DNA from: Paraspadella gotoi
Taxonomy: Eukaryota > Chaetognatha
Direction of reading: 5' to 3'
DNA: 64,000 bases
Assembly (NCBI GenBank): GCA_051294375.1
Contig: CM119265.1
Span: 21,328,278 to 21,392,277, forward strand
Both the position numbers and the translations under genes were made by a program. Shown here in pieces: positions 9,818 through 21,739 of the stretch; the first letter of the stretch is position 1; every line of letters starts with the position of its first letter. The notes under the pieces were generated by a model. That model saw nothing but the letters and a program-made list of their open reading frames with translations, did not search any database and was not told the origin of the DNA.

Positions 9818-11641
9818 TTAACTACGAGTTTATATATAATTGTTTGTTTAAAACTTATTTTTGTTAAGCTCAGCCTGCCCTTTTTTAATTGTTTTTTTTT
9901 TTTCGTGAATTGTTCGGACGAGTCCAAATAAATTCCATCGAAGCTTTCTGCACTCGCATTCGAAATCTTATTAGATTCGTCTCTCCCATCGAACGGGGAA
10001 TAAATCTTTCTGAACGGACAAATCTTCTGCCTTTCTCACTCTCATATGCGCTCTCTCTCTCTCGCTCGTCCTCGCTGACCAAATCAGATGGAGCATGTAA
10101 TTGCTTCGATCGCATCTGACATCTGATCGCATGAAGAGAAGGGGGGCCCGTGGGAGAAAAGTGCTAAAAGGGGGAGGGGTATCGTCACAGAGAGAGGACA
10201 AGGGACAATATTAGTGGAAAGACAAAAATGTTTGTACTAGATCATTACTAAATAATCAGCTTTATTTACTACTTTTGATTCCTCTTTGAAATTAACCATA
10301 GTTTTCTTTTTTGATTAAACTTTGTGAAAAATAGATGTTTTGCTTATATATCTAAACCCCAATACGAATCAAATAACTGAGCCAGAAAAGCTAAAACTAT
10401 ATTGAACTATTGAAATTAAAAACTACATTAAAAGGCGAACGGAGCTCAGGCTCCGAGATTGGGTGACGTTCTTGCCAGTGAAGACGAATTGACTCGATCT
10501 CCCCAATCGGCTCAATCGAGGGATTTCAGCTGCGAGTCAATGAAAGGGTTTTGCGCGGAGAAGGATCCTTTAATTTGAAAGCCGATTGGGGGGAAAAGAG
10601 GGCTCATGATTTGTGAACGCTCGGGGGATTTATGTGAGGATAGGGTTAGAGAATTGGGTGATTAGTGCGTGTAGGGTATTTACTATCTACTATCTGGGAA
10701 GCAGTGCTTTTTCTCTGTCGCCAAGCACTTTTTCCAAAAGTAATATAAAAAAACAATTTTTTGGCCGATTTTCACCGCGACGAATCCCGGGATAAAGGAT
10801 GGTCGGGCTTCTGCAGCTTCGAGAAATGACGGTCTTGACCGTTGACAAATCGTGCATTGGATGACCTCACCCTAATATTTGCGCCATCTCTCAAACCCGC
10901 CCCGCGTCTGACCAACGCCACAAACCCGTTCCCCCTCACCTCCGCCTCACTCGAATCTTGATCTCCTACCCTCACCCCCCCCCCATTCTCTCTCGCTCTC
11001 TCTCCTCCGCACGGCCGAATATCGGACAGTGGGCAAGAAAAATGGGGTTTCAATTACTGCATCTTATTTTTGCGGAGCTTTGACGCCAAAGGGAGAAGTG
11101 ATTTATATCCATGAGGAGAATTACTTTTTTTTCTCTCTCTCTCTTTCTCTCTTTCATCGAGAGAGAGAGAATAAGGGAGGTTGAGGGAAGAGAGAAGGGC
11201 AGATTTACTGCGCTTGCATAAGAAAGAAATAATTGAAAGCGAAGATAAAGAAAGAAAAAGGACAGAAAGTAAAGGGACAGAAAGAAAGGGACAGAAAGAA
11301 ATGCTCGGAAGCGAAATTGAGAGAAAACAAAAGTGAAGGTGTCTGCGTCGCTCATTTGTTTGCCTTTTTTTTCATTGCCTCTCCAAATCTCATCCACGCG
11401 TCAACAAACTCTCTTTCCCAAAAAATATTTTGCGCTTTTTCCCCCCCGAATTCACCTCGCGTCCGTCTTTCGACGATCTCGTTGGTCGACGATTCGATCA
11501 TCTCTCACCCGATTGGTCGAAACGTCATAATCTGCCGTCTTTGTCCCTTCTTTTTTTTTTTTAGGAGCGCAAAGGATGTCCGCTTCAATTTCAGAGTCAA
11601 CATCATTATTTCCTTGTCCGTGTCTCACTCTCTATCTCTCT
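9818..11641. other. Intergenic, no gene recognised
   Basis: Unique AT-rich sequence followed by G/C-richer sequence at 10440-10620 and 10790-11040, ending in CT-rich sequence. Overlapping frames on both strands (9885-10119, 11050-11397) are low in information and unsupported by splice sites. Confidence 0.5.
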
Positions 11642-11870
11642 NNNNNNNNNNNNNNNNNNNNNNNNNNNNNNNNNNNNNNNNNNNNNNNNNNNNNNNNNNN
11701 NNNNNNNNNNNNNNNNNNNNNNNNNNNNNNNNNNNNNNNNNNNNNNNNNNNNNNNNNNNNNNNNNNNNNNNNNNNNNNNNNNNNNNNNNNNNNNNNNNNN
11801 NNNNNNNNNNNNNNNNNNNNNNNNNNNNNNNNNNNNNNNNNNNNNNNNNNNNNNNNNNNNNNNNNNNNNN
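11642..11870. other. Assembly gap (229 N)
   Basis: Unknown bases flanked by CTCTCT on the left and TCCTCC repeats on the right. The missing sequence is probably pyrimidine-rich simple repeat. Frames drawn across it are meaningless. Confidence 0.99.
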
Positions 11871-12045
11871 TCCTCTCCTCCTCCTCCTCCTCACTCATCC
11901 TCACCTGTAATCTTCTCTCCGGATGGAGACTCAGGACGACGAAGTCAAACGACTCATTTGAGAATCCGACTAATAACTGAAATGACTCACTTGTCCCACA
12001 AAGAAAAATCGATTTTTCATTGATTCCTGCTTACCTTCTGCTGCT

Positions 12046-12311
12046 NNNNNNNNNNNNNNNNNNNNNNNNNNNNNNNNNNNNNNNNNNNNNNNNNNNNNNN
12101 NNNNNNNNNNNNNNNNNNNNNNNNNNNNNNNNNNNNNNNNNNNNNNNNNNNNNNNNNNNNNNNNNNNNNNNNNNNNNNNNNNNNNNNNNNNNNNNNNNNN
12201 NNNNNNNNNNNNNNNNNNNNNNNNNNNNNNNNNNNNNNNNNNNNNNNNNNNNNNNNNNNNNNNNNNNNNNNNNNNNNNNNNNNNNNNNNNNNNNNNNNNN
12301 NNNNNNNNNNN
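12046..12311. other. Assembly gap (266 N)
   Basis: Unknown bases ending in a CT-rich stretch. A further 25-N gap lies at 12573-12597. Confidence 0.99.
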
Positions 12312-12446
12312 CTCTCATTCTCTCTCTCTCTCACCCTCTCTCCCCTTATTATTCTACTCCTCTTTCCCTCCATTTCTCTCCGTCTCTGTCTCCGTTCCAC
12401 CTTTTATTCTCCCGCGATTCCATTCTCTTCTAAATATAACTCTCTC

Positions 12447-12572
12447 CCGTTAATTGACTCCCATCAACGCCATCTGCCAAAAGTGGCAGAGCAAATGGAG
12501 AGACGTCGAACTCGTCTCACGAAAATCCCGCCGGACGAAGACTTTGATGCTCAACCTCCCACCTTCCCCCCC
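12447..12572 (+). CDS. Candidate coding fragment truncated by a gap
   Basis: A frame of 42 codons up to the gap at 12573 reads non-repetitive, charged sequence (KVAEQMERRRTRLTKIPPDE and on to a Pro-rich end). It looks more protein-like than anything else in the surrounding 4 kb. Its right side is cut by 25 N. No start, splice site or family can be named with confidence, and the upstream continuation becomes CT-rich. It may be an orphan exon or a chance frame. Confidence 0.25.
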
Positions 12573-12597
12573 NNNNNNNNNNNNNNNNNNNNNNNNN

Positions 12598-13325
12598 CTG
12601 AAAATTTTTCTGCTGTCCCACCTTTACCTATGCTTATAGGGTAGTTGGTGGGTAGCCAGGTGACGTAGGCGAGGGCTGGTATGCAAATTTTTTGCTGCTG
12701 TCCACACTCTACTAAGGCGTCACTGAGTGTAGTGGTGTACAGCGTGTGCGCGGAGCTAGCGAGGGCTGGTATGAAAATTTTCTGGCTGGTGGCGCACCGG
12801 TTACGTATGGCAAATTCAGTAGTGTAGTTGGTTCACAGAGTTGGGTCTGGTAGCGAGGCTGTATGAAGGATTTGTTAAGCTCTGGTGCCACCGTTACTGA
12901 GTGGCGTGTCATAGGGTGAGTGGGGTTATCAGGTTGGGTAGCGCAGGGCATGGTATGAAATTTTCTGCGTGTCCACACTTACTAGGTGGCTTCAGTAGGG
13001 TAGTGGTTACAGTGGGTAGCGGCAGGCTGTATGAAATTTCCTAGCTGTCCACCTTTACTATGGCTCATAGTTTGTATGGGTTAGCAGGGTGACGGTAGCG
13101 AGGCTGTATGAAATGTTGTTCTGCTGTTCCACGCTTACTAGGCGGTTCATAGTGTGTAGTGGTTACAGCCAGGTGGGTAGCGAGGGCTGGGATGAAATTT
13201 GGGTCTGCTGGTCCGACCTTTACGTATGCTTTCATAGGTGTAGTGCGTTAGCAGGGGTGGGCTAGCGAGGCTGTAGGTGACAGATTTTTCTGCTTGTCCA
13301 CGCTTACTATGGCTTTCAGTTAGTG
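12598..13325. repeat. Nine-copy tandem repeat with a box-A-like motif
   Basis: About nine head-to-tail units of 78-90 bp. Each carries ATGAAATTTTCTGCTGTCCA, then an ACTATGGCTTCATAG-like segment, then GTGTAGTGGTTA and GGGTGGGTAGCGAGGCT. Unit starts lie near 12600, 12681, 12770, 12862, 12952, 13030, 13108, 13192 and 13277. Copies differ mainly by one-base insertions, which looks like raw long-read error over a shorter true unit. TAGTGTAGTGGTTA fits the tRNA box A consensus and resembles the D-arm of tRNA-Val, but I find no box B in the unit. It is bounded left by a 25-N gap and right by a C run. Confidence 0.85.
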
Positions 13326-14339
13326 CCCCCCCCACCGGCGTGGCGGCCCGCCAGTCCCGCCAGCCCTTTTCGCCTCTACCTAACTCACGAACAAACACCG
13401 GCTTCTTTTTTTTTTCAAAATAAACCAATAATTTCTTTTACTTAATCCTCTAATTTGAATCTGTAAGTATTTATTTTCATGTTTCAATAAAATTCTTTAC
13501 TATCTTATCCTCAACTCTCACCCAATTCCTACTAATCGTTAACCCTAATTCAAATCCCTAATCTTTAATCCTTCGCCATAATGCCTAACCTAATTCTCCA
13601 TTCTCCAACTTTAACCTAGTCTTTTAACCCTTAAAAAAACTAAAGTTAAATATAATTTTCACAATTATTAAAATGACATAACAAATCGCTAACAAAACCA
13701 TTGAGTAAAGTTTCTACAAATTAACACGAATCACGTATGACCAGAGTAGAGAGAGTCCTTCCAAGTTCCTCGTGTCCAATCAAGATTTCTCAAATGATTA
13801 CTTGTTTTCTAGAAATCATATGTCGTAGTTTTAAACCAAAGAGCGAAGACGACGACATACGGCGTTCAAGCTGCCTCGCTACATTGCGCCCCACGAACCT
13901 TACGCTTTGTTCCAACCGCTTGAAATCAGCCAATGACCCAGGGATAAGCGCGCTTGAACGTACATAGTCACGTGATTTGTGAATTAGCGCGTGCAGACAA
14001 AAAATCACGGGTTTTGACCAACGAAACGCGTCGGAGGTCGGAAGGGGGGGCGCGGTTTCAGTGTAGAGGGATTGTGTGTCAGTGGAAACGGGGGGGGTGA
14101 ATAAATGCAACGAGGTGCAAAAGGGGCCGAGGTGTGAGAAGGGGACCACGAATCAGAATAACGAAAGGAGATAGCGGACTCAAACGAACCCGTAGTCGCC
14201 CGTCGCGGGTTAATTTATCCCACGGAACCGATTGACCGACTGACCGAAAAGACAAAGGAGATCGTATCTTTCGCGTTAGCAGGTGGAGGAAGAGGAGGAG
14301 GCGGCGCGGGATGTTCCATTTACAGTCGGAGTCATTTCG
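13326..14339. other. No gene recognised
   Basis: AT-rich sequence at 13430-13740 containing scattered CCTAA/CCCTAA words, then mixed sequence with frames on the minus strand (13790-14149) that show no motif. Nothing here supports a gene. Confidence 0.5.
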
Positions 14340-15150
14340 AATCTCGTTAACCTTTGACCTTTTTCGCGCGAGGAAGGAAGATTCGGCCTGCGAGGTTCGC
14401 CACCTTCGTCGGCGGCGGCTAAGTAGTTGGCGGCGGCAGGGGCGACGGCGGCGGCGGCGAATCGTTGGGTAAATGCGAGTAACCTGCATCTTTGACTTTG
14501 TACGAAAAAGTCCACAAAGACGAAGAAATCGGTGGTAGTAACGGAAGACCTGATTCGGCAGACTGTGGAAATCCGTGAAGCAAAGTCTGAATTTCAAACA
14601 AATCTGCATTGCAAAGGCTGAAGGCCTGAAGTAGAAAGGACATGATGAACTATAATACTATAGAGAGTTTTTTTTCTTTCCTTTTTTCTCTTTTTTTTGT
14701 TGACTGATCCAAATTAAGTCAGCAAGAGACGACTTTCGGAATCGTCGAAATTTAATATACGATAGATGAAAGGTTTTTGTTAACAGATGAATTTTTTATG
14801 ACGGTGAATTATCTGATGAATGATGAGAAGGTGATCTTCTGAAAGACTAGAAATTATTGACGCCAGAGAGGGAGCAAAAGAGGAAGAGAGAGAAAGAGAG
14901 AGAGAGAGAGAAGAGTAGAGAGAGAGAAGCGGACTCCCATTGGCGCTTTGGTGATGTAAAGATTAGCATATAACGACGCAATCGCCTCGTCTTTATTTTG
15001 GCTGACGACGACGAAAACAACGATGGCGTCGGAACGATTGTCTTTGGTCTTGCACATCTTTCAGCTTTCTGATCCTCGCCTCGACACCCTTACCACCTGC
15101 TAGTCACAACCAGGCCGACAACTCTCTGTCATCAGCGTTGTTACTTATTA
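14340..15150. repeat. Duplicated segment, copy without the retrotransposon
   Basis: Closely matches 15230-15650 followed by 23227-23640, in direct orientation. A third, noisier copy of its right part is at 41821-42640. At 14745-14752 this copy reads AATATACGATAG without interruption, while the other copy is split there by the LTR element. It is thus the empty-site allele or paralogue. Recognisable frames are GC-rich triplet artefacts. Confidence 0.85.
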
Positions 15151-15204
15151 CATTCTAATTCCCCCATTTCATCTCCTCTCCTTTTGTGGGGTGTGGTGCA
15201 TGGT

Positions 15205-15229
15205 NNNNNNNNNNNNNNNNNNNNNNNNN
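15205..15229. other. Assembly gap (25 N)
   Basis: Separates the empty-site copy from the filled-site copy of the same segment, suggesting that two versions of one locus were joined. Confidence 0.99.
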
Positions 15230-15650
15230 CTTTGACCTTTTTTCGCGCGAGGAAGAAGATTCGGCTCCTGCGAGCGTTTTCGCCACCTTCGTCGGACGCG
15301 CGCTAAGTAGTTTGGCGGCGGGCAGGGGCGACGGCCGGCGGCCGGCGAATCGTTGGGTAAATGGCGAGTAACCTGCATCTATGACTTTGTACGAAAAAGT
15401 CCACACAAGACGAAGAAATCGGTGGAGTTACGGAAGACCTGATTCGGCGACTGTTGGCAACATCCGTGAAGAAAAGTCTGAATTTCAAACAAATCTGCAT
15501 TGCAAAGGCTGAAGGCCTGAAGTAGAAAGGACATGCATGAACATAATACTATAGAGAGTTTTTCTTTCCTTTTTTCTCTTTTTTTTGTTGACTGATCCAC
15601 AATTAGTCAGCCCAAGAGACGACTTTCGAATACGTCGAAAGTTAATATAC
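15230..15650. repeat. Duplicated segment, left flank of the retrotransposon
   Basis: Direct repeat of about 14350-14752. It ends with ATAC at 15647-15650, the left copy of the target-site duplication. Confidence 0.85.
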
Positions 15651-15819
15651 CTGCTGGCAGCAAAACAACACGCGCGACCTTATCAGATCAAGAACCATAG
15701 CCCAAAATCTATTCTTCTCACTTCAATCGCTGACCGTCACCACGCATCAGTAACTCTCCTTCCCGGCTGTTCCTCAGCCAGCTTCATTGTAAGTTATTGT
15801 TACTGTTTTAGAAACTTAG
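15651..15819 (+). repeat. 5' LTR remnant
   Basis: Matches the 3' LTR from its first bases (CTGCTGGCAGC against TGTGGCAGC) through TTATTGTTACTGTTTTAG. It then departs, so the last 90 bp or so of the 3' LTR have no counterpart here. The copy is longer than the matching 3' part because of inserted bases. Confidence 0.75.
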
Positions 15820-15893
15820 GCCATATTATCATGCCTTCGTTTGATTATTTAAATGACTATTTGTTTGAACAATTAGGAGACATATAACTTACA

Positions 15894-16070
15894 ATGGCTG
15901 CTGAGGTCAGTCCCGGTGCTCGAACTGAACCTCGTCCCGTTTACTTGGGCCACACGGTAGAGTCGACTGACCCTGGAAGTGACACAGTTATATATGAAGA
16001 TAAGACGATAAACAGACAGAAAAGAAAAAAATTTTGATAGATATTCAACCCAGACAGACAGAGATTTAAC
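15894..16070 (+). CDS. Short open frame after the 5' LTR (possible gag start or stray exon)
   Basis: An ATG at 15894 opens 58 codons beginning MAAEVSPGARTEPRPVYLGH and ending at TAA 16068-16070. Composition is protein-like and not repetitive. Its position just inside the 5' LTR suits the beginning of gag, but I recognise no gag motif. The surrounding sequence is error-rich. A partly overlapping minus-strand frame (15873-16235) is equally long, so strand is uncertain. Confidence 0.25.
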
Positions 16071-19000
16071 AGCGTTTTTAAAGACTTCGTGCATTTGTTC
16101 TTTATCCTTTGCGAGTTCTTTTGATTTTCTGTTAGATTGGCACAACGGATATCCCGCGTGTATAATCATCCGTGTTTGCTTTTTCCATCGTTTTCCTTCG
16201 TCGCGCTTTGCTCTATGTGTGCAATTCGTGTACACAGTGAACCAGGTAAGTGAGAGAAGACGTGGCCTTCAGCGATCTTACAGCCAGACTCCTATACTAC
16301 CCTTCGAGACTTCGCCGCTCTTCGCACATCCAACGTCTTGCCATACGCTCTCGCGGTACGGTATAAGCCAAGAGAAGACGATTGTATGCGGCCTGCCAAC
16401 GAAAGAAATACAAATAGACGTGCGAAGAGCGCACAGAACGAGCACCGTCGCCGAAAGCGTGAACGACTGACGCGTCCCTTTTGTAGGACGCAGAGCGACT
16501 GTACCACTTGAGATATGCTCCAAGTGCCGTCTGTCTTGATACTCGAGTTTTGCCAGAGGTTTTCCTGTGAACAGTGGTCGAGGAGGTCAAAACAAAACCT
16601 TCGACACTCAGAGAAGGGCAGGTGCGCAATGAACCTTGTGCTGGGGCCAAACTCACCAGCCTGGTCCTGTCTGAGGCCGACATCATGCCGTGGATAGCTG
16701 GATGGAGTGGCCCTCAGCAGGGAATCGAGACGTTTGCTCTGCGCCCACTACGAGCATGAGAGCGGAGGAAGAGCTTTTGGTCTGCCCAACCGCAACCCAC
16801 CACAAGTGCTCTCTGCCGGAGGCGTTCCGCAGTCTCTCTCCAAGCGGCGGCGGCCCCTGGTGAGGCTGACCTGCATTCAGCGGAGTTCACTGTCCCGAGA
16901 CGCCACGCGAAGCCGTCCAGAGAAGCTCCCGGCGTTCGGACCCCAGACATATCGTGATCGACTGGAAGTATGTGATGTGACTCAGACCGACTCGCCACTT
17001 GCGACTGCTTTCGAACATGTCTCCGAACGTGTTTTTCAGTCACTTACTTACGTGCGTTGGACATCGGTAAGGCCCTCATAAGCCCCGTCGCCCGCACCTG
17101 ACACCAGAATGCCTGCTGGACCTGCTGTGCTACGCATCCCTGGCAGACCGGGTGTTCTATGCGGCGCACTAAGACCCCAACATTATGCGCCAAGATACGT
17201 ACCAGGTATCGAGGCGGGCAACCTACCAATCTCGAGTCTTTCCGATTCACCCCACCTCGGAGGCCGCGGTCCTATCTAGATGAAAGATCAACCGGCCCAA
17301 CAAGGTGGTGCCTCTTAGGCCCACAAGTGCTCGCTGAGGATGACGGCGTGATTAACGAGGGAGCCGACCCCTGCATCCCAACACCTCGCCCGCTACTCCT
17401 CCGGGTCTCCCAACGCAGTCGGAGATCTTCTATCTATATTAGGATGAACATCCTTTGTGCGCCATCGCTATACTTTGGCGCACCGTGCGCGTGCGCGTGC
17501 GTGCGTGGCGCGGGATCCACGTCCAGAAAGAAGACGAGAGCCTTCGAACTGCTGTTGAGCGCACAAGCGGGCGTTCCACCCCCGCTAGTGTCCTATCTCT
17601 ACCTGTTCCGCCGGACTGGAGAAGTGGACCTAAGCGTTCCCCGATAGCGACCCAAGGGTTGCACGGAGCACTGCTAGCCAGTGTCCGATGGACGACGCGT
17701 GTCCTACGAGCTCCTCACTATTCCACCCTGATCATACTGACCAGAACCAACTCCGGACGAACCTGTGAGGCCCCGGCACCGGAGAAGATTGCCCGCATGA
17801 CACGGAATCTGAGTTCCCCAGCGTCGCCTTCACAGGTTGTATAAAAAATATGCAATGGCACGTTAACCCAGGGACCCTTTCAAAAACCAAAAACGACACT
17901 TGCACGTCCTGAGCGAAAAGCTCGGGATGACTAGTCACACGTGGAGCAATTGCGCCGTCATGGCGCGTGCATATGCAAAAAACCGCCCAACGCCACAGGC
18001 AAAGCTCCGTAGCGACCACCACTCACAAGTTTTCGTACTCATTATATCCGGCCGGCTCACCTATCCTGCGTGTAAGATAGACCTGGTTTGTGTCAATACC
18101 ATGGGCAGTTGAGCCATCCGCCTATGGCAACCTAGCCCAAGTTTTTGAACGACCGGGCGAAAGGTGCGCAACCTCATCTCGAGGACAACAAACCCTGTTC
18201 CACGGCCAGCAGACCCAATGGAGGGTTCATGAGGCAGTCAGAACGCGCAACGTCGGCGCTAAGCAACTACCACATACTTCCATCCGTCGATTCCTCTAAG
18301 TTCACCGGCCTTTAAGACTATTTCCCTGCCCTCGACTGCTCCCTCCGGATTAATAGCCGCTGATGATCGACCGCGAAAGAGATTACATCAATCCGCTTTC
18401 CACCTACCGTCCAACCCCCTCCGAGCAGAGCCCGTTCGCAGCTGTTTAGAGTGTTGTGCTCGCCTCAGCCCTGCGTCGACCTTCCCGGCACCGCGGCTCC
18501 GTGAGACTAACATTCGGCACCTATCTGTCCCATATGACCTCTTTACTCAACTTTTCTGCTGGGGCTCTGTGTCACACGCCCACCCAACGCGGCGTGTCGT
18601 GCCTACTACTACTGTCTGCGTACTATTGGTTGCGTGCTCGTATCTACCGTCGTATCCATGTCGCACATATAGCCTCCCCAGCTCTCGTTCTTGCTCTCGA
18701 GTGTAATACGTACTGTACACTCGCTGGAGGTTATTAAGTTTGAGCGCAGATGCGGGCCATCTATCACAACAGCCCAGCCCGCTGTTCTCTTTTGGTCATA
18801 CTCACCCCTGCAATACATATAACACACACATATACGAGTCGCAGCGTGTACTCATGAGACTGCCTCTGTCTCTCCTCGTCATTTGCTCCCTCGATACACA
18901 ACTCTTATCGATCCGATGCATGGTTCACACATGTATTGCTTACTCATAGTAATGGCAACATACAGACTATTGCAACTATGTCAGATCGTGAGCTCTATGC

Positions 19001-20090
19001 GCCGCCAGTGTCTCCCAAGCGCGCACTCGACCCGTCAGTGGTGTACAGTAAGCTCTTGTAAGCGCCGACGGGCCGTCTCTCACATCGGACCTACGGATGG
19101 CTGGAACGAGATGTCACGATGCAGCCTTCGATGTGCCAGAAGATTCTACGGTGTGTCACAGAGAAGATTTTGGTTTTCTCTTCAAATGTCAGTCTTACTT
19201 CTTTGGGAGCGGTCGGGAGTGGTGTCTGGGACTTTATGGAACGCTGGAACATTTACGCTCGCACCGCTGCCACGCCCACCCCGTCTGCGACGCTGAGCCA
19301 CTTTGGAGATCAGTCCTAGTAGCGCTCGATGAGCACTAAATACAACAGCTGTGCGTCACAACGCCCGATGGCCCTTCCGGTAGTCAGAGCATTGTTCTTG
19401 ATTGATTGAGCCTGCGCGACCAGACCTGGTGAGGGCGCAACTCGGTCTGTGGGTCGACCATTCACGGAAACGCCGCATTTCCTGCGCGCCACTCAACCTT
19501 GTTATATCGACTCTGTGCGAGAGCGTCATCAAGCCGGCCATCGCGGCAAGTGCCTGTGCGTCGGCCGGCCTGGAAGGTACGCATCTCTCGACAACTTGAC
19601 TGGAGCATTTGCGCCAGCCCATGTTGCTCCTTCTGAGCGACTCAGTGCCGCTACTCATCACTGTTGGTTATTGAGGCGAATCGACGCATCGCAGAAGAAG
19701 TCTGACGTAGGCACTGTCGAATCATCAGTGATTGCTCCTATCTTGCCAATCGTTCCTATCCGAGGTTGAGGCTCACGCCTTTCTCGCTCAAGCAATCGGC
19801 GCTATGATGCATTAAAGTTCACCGGATTTTGAGTCTGGCATACCGACAGATGCGCCTCTCCTCTGCCGCGTTCTCACGCCCGCGCCAGAACGTCATTCTG
19901 CGCCCTCCTGGCTTGCATCCGAGTCTCAGACCTCTTACTTGCTGCGCTGCAACAAGTGCGTCAGAGGTCTCAAAAAGAGAGGGAGTGTGATGCGGGACGC
20001 TACGCCTCATTTTCAGTGCGCGCTTGCGCTCTTCCGGTCTATGCATCCCACATCTAACGCTGCGAGCGCTCGTCGACATACCATCGACGC
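16071..20090 (+). other. Unresolved interior of the retrotransposon (gag/protease zone)
   Basis: Frames of 60-160 codons occur on both strands but none shows a CCHC knuckle, a protease DTG/DSG motif or other landmark. The sequence has no long homopolymers and a fairly even base mix, unlike the rest of the window. I infer heavily error-laden long-read sequence over gag-protease, or unrelated inserted sequence. Confidence 0.4.
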
Positions 20091-20099
20091 TGGACTCCC

Positions 20100-20500
20100 T
20101 CCTGACCCTCTCTTATAGGTGGACCTTAGCCGGCGCCTAATGGCGCCCACGTTTGACGGTACCGTCTATCCAATTCCGCCACCTCACTGGACTCAATGCA
20201 GACATAGTCGGGAAAATAACCCAGTCGTTCTCCAGATCGATCTCTGCCAAAAGGATACATCAAATCCCTGTTGCAAAGAGACCAGCCACAAGACTGCCAT
20301 CGAGCGAGCCCCTGGAACCTCTGCTGAGTTCGGACTTCATGCCATGTGGGCTGAAAAGAGCAGCCAGCCACTTCCAGCGAATGCAGTAGGATCAGCTGCT
20401 CTAACGGCTCCCGCATGTCATTCATCTACTGTGGTACGCACCTCGCGTAGATCTGCGCTGGCGTGGGTCCCGATGAAAGAGCCACTCTCGTGACAGATCT
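20100..20500 (+). pseudogene. Reverse transcriptase domain remnant
   Basis: Family landmarks appear in order but in changing frames: a DLSRRL segment where the family has DxRxLN, then YPIP, then LNADIVGK, then HQIPVA, then FMPCGLKRAASHFQRM. They correspond to Ty3/Gypsy RT blocks 1-4. The catalytic Tyr-x-Asp-Asp block is expected near 20425-20450; a Tyr codon is there but the following codons are disrupted by extra bases. Not translatable as given. Confidence 0.75.
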
Positions 20501-20989
20501 CCAGGGGTGTCTCGAACAGCACTTTCGCTGATAATTGGCCTCGCCGAGAGTCAACACGCAGCCAAACTGTGTCTTGGTGCCCCCAGCCTGAATTTTCTAT
20601 CGCAGCTTGTACCTACGATATTGACGGCATTAATGGCATCCGCCGCCACTATCCTAGCTAAAGGTTGTTAGGCGATCGCGCAACACTGCACTCTACGTCC
20701 AACCTCATCAAGTGTGCCATTGAGCTGCATGCCGGTCCTCGGCATGCTGAACTATACCAGGCGCTTGCATCCCGCACGCGGGCTCATCACCTTGACCGAC
20801 CGCTCTTACGACTTCGATACTAAGGGCGAAGCCGTGCGCGGCACCTTCTCGGACTGTTAGAAGACAAGGCAGTGTCGAGCATTCCAAGATATCGCTACGC
20901 ACTTCGACCAACGAGCAATCAGAATGCCCTCGCCGACGCCACACTCTTGGTCCACCCGTCGATGGCGCCCACTTCGCCCTGACTGTTGA

Positions 20990-21345
20990 GCATCCGACGT
21001 CGCGATTGGCGCCGTCTTGGAACAGCGCGTCGAGGAGGCATGGCAACCACTTGGTTTTTTCTCCGACGCTAAAAGCGCCTCGCAGACCAAGTGGCCTCCG
21101 TTGACAAAGAGCTGTACGCTGCCCATGCTGCCATCCGCCATCGGCCCACGTCGAGGGGGGGACTCGATTTCACACTCTTTAGCGACCAACATCTTCCGCT
21201 CGTCCCCCGCACTCCGGAAAAAGGCGGGCCACACACAATGCGCCAAACATATCAGCTTGCTGGATTGCAGAATTCACCGGCGACATTCGACAATCGCCGG
21301 AAAGTCAAACGTCGTAGCCGATGCCCTTTCCCGACATGTGGAACG
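20990..21345 (+). pseudogene. RNase H domain remnant
   Basis: Segments EQRVEEAWQPLGFFS, ASQTKWPP, KELYAAHAAIRH and AGKSNVVADALSRH lie in order. They match the Gypsy RNase H region, including the closing VADALSR signature at about 21312-21340. They are spread over at least two frames. Confidence 0.8.
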
Positions 21346-21739
21346 CCAAGCCACCTTGGATGGACTGGCGTCAGAAAGTCGAGACCTTGCCAACGGAGCA
21401 GAGGGCGCCCCAGAGGGCGCCCAACCCACGCAACAGACCAAAAAGCAACGTCGCAAGCCAGGACAAGAAGTCTCGCGGCAAGAGGACGTCATCGCCACCA
21501 TTAATGCCATTGGGACACGAGCGTCAACCTCGAGCGATGGCAGTGGAGCAATCAACTGATGTGGGTGCAGGCAACTTCTCACTGATCCCCATACGCACTT
21601 CGACTCAAAAGGTCAACATCGCAATGCCTCCATAATTTGTGACACTTCCAGTGCCGCGCACGTCGCTGGTCCCGGAAACATGGCGGCCCGTATTTTTGAG
21701 GCGACCCACAACGTTGTCACCCAAGCAATCAAAGATCCA

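Noticed and set aside
15873-16235. 120-codon minus-strand frame near the 5' LTR
   Set aside because: Overlaps LTR-derived sequence and an opposite-strand frame; no domain, and the region is error-rich.
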